Positions 61,608 through 64,000 of a DNA stretch of 64,000 nucleotides are shown piece after piece. The notes below the pieces were generated by a model that saw only the letters and a program-made list of their open reading frames with translations, was not told the origin of the DNA and searched no databases. How positions within the stretch are numbered: position 1 is the stretch's first letter; the number at the start of each line of letters is the position of its first letter. The DNA is from Kitasatospora cinereorecta. GTDB taxonomy: Bacteria; Actinomycetota; Actinomycetes; Streptomycetales; Streptomycetaceae. The translations under genes were made by a program, and so were the position numbers. Location: positions 124,001 through 188,000 of the forward strand of contig NZ_JAMZDX010000008.1 of NCBI RefSeq assembly GCF_024172095.1, written 5' to 3'.

Positions 61608-63173
61608 CCAGCGGTTTGCGCAGCTCGCGGTAGTTCTCCTCGCGCCGCTCGGCGAAGTCCTGGGGCAGGTCCTCGTCCGGGTCGCGCCACTTGTCGGCTC
61701 CGACGACCCAGATCTCCTTGCACTTGAGCTGGTCGCGCAGGGCCTGGAAGGCTACGACCTCGTAGACCATGCGCACCACCCGGCGCCGGCCCCGCTTGTC
61801 GGTGCGGTGGACGACCTCTGCCCAGTCCCCGCCCATCGCTTTATGCACCGGCACGGTCTCACCCAGCGGGTAGTACGTGGTGTTGCCCGCTGCCGCGTAC
61901 CGAGCCACCAACGCCAGAGCCTCGATCACCGGCCGGTGCGTGTGGTTGCTGGAGCGGAACTCCAACACGTCCAGCAGCTTGATCAGCCCGCGCCGGTAGT
62001 GGTTGGTATACGACGCCTTCAGCGTCGTCTGCACCGTGCGCCGGTAGACCGGACCGCGGGTCTTGAACTCGTGCACCAGCTCCCGCAGCGTCTGCTCACC
62101 GCCGGACACCGCCGGGTAGACGACCTCACGGACCGTGCCCTCCGGCTCGCCGATCGACGCCTCGGCGAGCTTGAAGAGGATTTTCTCCTTGCCCGACACC
62201 TTCTTGAACGCGTTGACCAGCTGCTCGGTGACCTTCTTCTCAGCCCGCGCCCCGATCCGGTGAACCGTGGAGATCAGCAGCTCCACCAGCGTGTCCGTGA
62301 TCTCCCGCTCACGCTCGTGCAGCAGCGCGGCCAGCAGCGTCACCCGCAACGGCAGCGGGTGCGTGCGCAGATGGGAAGGGGACTCCACTGCGGCTCGTGC
62401 CCGCCATCCGGCCACCACCTTCGGCGCGACGTCCGCGAACAGGTCCGAAGGCAGCCCGATCGCGCGAACCGCAAGCAGCTTGTCGATCTCCGTGAGCATC
62501 GTCTCCAGGCTCAAATTGCCCGGAGCCTCCTTGATCTTCCCCAGGACCGGCGGCCCGTCCTCGCCCTCACCAGCACCGGCATCACCGGGCACCGTGTCGT
62601 CCTCCCGATCAGCGCCGACGACCAGGGCCACGATCCGCTCGATGCTCTCCACCGTGATCCGTGCCGAGATCCGCGCCGTCAGCGTCTCCTCGGCAGCCCG
62701 CAGCGCTGCGGCCACGATCCGGTCGCACCGCCCAGGGGTGGGCGGCTCGATGCACTCCGTTCGGCAGCGGGCCAGCAGTTCCACCCGCACCTGCTCCGGC
62801 CGCCGCTCCTTGCACGCGACGTGGTCGACGAGCCAGGCCGTCAGCTTGTCCGCATCCGCGACACTGCACTCACGAAAGCCCAGGTGCCTGCGGATCTGCG
62901 CACGGTGGTACTCAACCGTCCGACCGCTCCACTCATACGCGTCCAGCTCGGACGCAGGTACCTGTACCTGCCGAGCGACGAACTCCACCGCCTCGCCCGG
63001 CAGCTCGACCGGCCCCGGGGAAACCGGCCGTACTGCGTGTAGAACTTCAGCAACACGGCGAAGCCCAGTCGCGTCGCACCGCGCTTGCCTGACACGAGCC
63101 CCTGCTCGTCCCTCAACAGCGTCCAGTGCTCGACCAGGTCGTCCAGGTCCAAAGGGGTACGTGCCACAGCCAT
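61505..63173 (-). pseudogene. Tn3-family transposase, frameshifted and 3'-truncated
   Basis: ATG 63173: RTPLDLDDLVEHWTLLRDEQ, VSGKRGATRLGFAVLLKFY is the Tn3 N-terminal domain. A 1-nt shift near 63005-63020 moves ELPGEAVEFVARQV, then YEWSGRTVEYHRAQIRRHLG, to another frame, which continues to ENYRELRKPLDAAVF. A second shift is at a run of six T (61593-61598, minus sense), after which VDELRKQMTTELTLLNDQLPKL joins the TPR frame. The catalytic DDE region is missing. Confidence 0.8.
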
Positions 63174-63328
63174 CGATCGTCCTCTCGGGGCTGCACCCCG
63201 CGTACCTGTACGACCCTGGACTCACCCACACGGGTGACACCCGCGCAAGATCACCGCCATTTGCGGCTGGTGACAGAGTTCTTACCGGCGCCCCCAATAC
63301 CACGAGCGCAGACAGATGACCGGGGCCG

Positions 63329-63790
63329 CTACGCGGTGCGAAGAACAGGGTCGATCTCGGCCAGGATCTCTTGGAGCTGACGGGCCCCCAGGACAACGCG
63401 GTCATCAGAGTCCTGCAGCATCTCCTCGCACAACTGCAACGCGCTGTCCCGGTCTTCGGAGAAGACGCCGAACACATCGAGGACCGCGGTGTGGATCCAG
63501 TCGCTGTGATTCGAATCGGTGACTGCCAGCGCGATTGCGACGATCGTCAGCCCGAACCTATCCCTACGCCGAAGCACGGCTTCTGCGGTCACCCGGGTCA
63601 CAAAAGTGTCGTCCGGATCGAGCACGAGCTCCAACAGCAGCCCGCAGGCCTCCTGCATCTCCGCGAAGCCCGCCAGGCCGTGACCGGCATCCGCCCGGTC
63701 ACGGTAGTCGTGGCTTCGCCCGAGCTCGCCGAGCGCAAAGACCACTGCGTGCCGTCGGTCACTGTCCACTCGCCTACCACTACCTCCCAC
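63329..63790 (-). CDS. Unknown HEAT-like helical protein
   Basis: Up to 153 residues; GTG at 63790 or, in frame, at 63769. RHAVVFALGELGRS, ALAVTDSNHSDWIHTAVLDVFGVF and EMLQDSDDRVVLGARQL are helical units like HEAT repeats. The stop lies just outside the transposon end. No function assigned. Confidence 0.5.
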   Translation of the reverse strand: MGGSGRRVDSDRRHAVVFALGELGRSHDYRDRADAGHGLAGFAEMQEACGLLLELVLDPDDTFVTRVTAEAVLRRRDRFGLTIVAIALAVTDSNHSDWIHTAVLDVFGVFSEDRDSALQLCEEMLQDSDDRVVLGARQLQEILAEIDPVLRTA

Positions 63791-64000
63791 GATTGCCGGT
63801 CAACGTACCACCCGGGCATCTCCAGATGATCACCGTGAACCGTGAGACGGGCGGCTGATCGACAGGAATACCGCAGCTCAGAAACAAGTGCTCTGCGCCA
63901 GTACCGCTGAAGTTGATCGGTTCTTGCCTGCCGTGCAGCGAACTGTCCGACGACGAGCGCGAGCAGCTCGCCGCACTCACCAGCGCCTGACCGCCCGGGC
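63791..64000. other. Unassigned right end
   Basis: A plus-strand frame ends CLPCSELSDDEREQLAALTS at a TGA near 63990, possibly the tail of a broken gene, but no start or domain is visible. The minus strand has a weak 66-codon frame. Confidence 0.3.

Larger units (their letters stand above)
57625..63294. mobile_element. Decayed Tn3-family transposon
   Basis: Terminal inverted repeats of 38 bp, GGGGTGCCGGTAAGAACTCT at the left start (57625-57662) and its complement at 63257-63294, match at 36 of 38 positions. Inside, all on the minus strand, are a transposase remnant, a TPR gene and a serine recombinase. The 5-nt flanks differ (AACGT left, CAATA right), so no target duplication is seen. Three frameshifts plus loss of the transposase C-terminus make it non-autonomous. 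Confidence 0.85.

Overview
The window reads as Streptomyces or a close relative such as Kitasatospora. G+C is very high, GTG starts are frequent, genes overlap by ATGA or GTGA, and it carries a WhiB-family gene and a Streptomyces-style single-protein FtsK/TraB transfer system. A replication-like module, a transfer module, toxin-antitoxin pairs, an IS and a Tn3-type transposon suggest a large plasmid or an integrated conjugative element rather than core chromosome. No tRNA, rRNA or integrase gene was found.

Layout. 1-5.7 kb: 3' part of a Ser/Thr kinase with a PQQ-type propeller, a small ORF, two adjacent toxin-antitoxin pairs on opposite strands, then a scar of gene fragments (unknown, class F sortase, Nudix). 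5.8-8.3 kb: a two-gene, visibly lower-G+C operon of an SMC-like AAA ATPase and a DUF4435/TOPRIM protein, resembling the PARIS anti-phage system. 8.4-12.9 kb: zinc-ribbon proteins, a Uma2 nuclease-fold protein, an XRE/TPR regulator with a Nudix hydrolase, and an IS5-type element inserted at the Nudix stop codon. 13.2-30.2 kb: a type I-E CRISPR-Cas locus. The eight cas genes (cas3, cas8e, cse2, cas7, cas5, cas6e, cas1, cas2; minus strand) sit between two long arrays (about 48 and 70 repeats, 61-bp period) that run outward from near-identical leaders. cas1 has an apparent 1-nt frameshift. The right array ends in a mirror-image relic: an inverted array piece joined to fragments of cas5e and cas6e.

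30.2-35.7 kb: a replication-like module (dciA-like gene coupled to a winged-helix rep-like gene, a hairpin-rich stretch, one DnaA-box match) and a GntR repressor candidate with repeated GTAC-centred boxes. 35.7-57.6 kb: a plus-strand plasmid/ICE backbone with many small unknown genes, an anti-sigma-like ATPase, WhiB, a DUF2637 protein, the TraB/FtsK translocase, Spd-like membrane proteins, and a HIT / nucleoside deoxyribosyltransferase / P-loop kinase trio. Strong hairpins and several families of repeated intergenic DNA separate the genes. 57.6-63.3 kb: a decayed Tn3-family transposon with 38-bp inverted repeats, a frameshifted resolvase, and a transposase that is frameshifted and truncated by fusion to a TPR (NB-ARC-type) gene. 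63.3-64 kb: one unknown gene and unassigned sequence.

The window therefore combines plasmid maintenance and transfer genes with several defence or addiction systems: CRISPR I-E, a PARIS-like pair, two toxin-antitoxin pairs and a Uma2 protein. Much of it shows rearrangement through mobile elements and CRISPR repeats.
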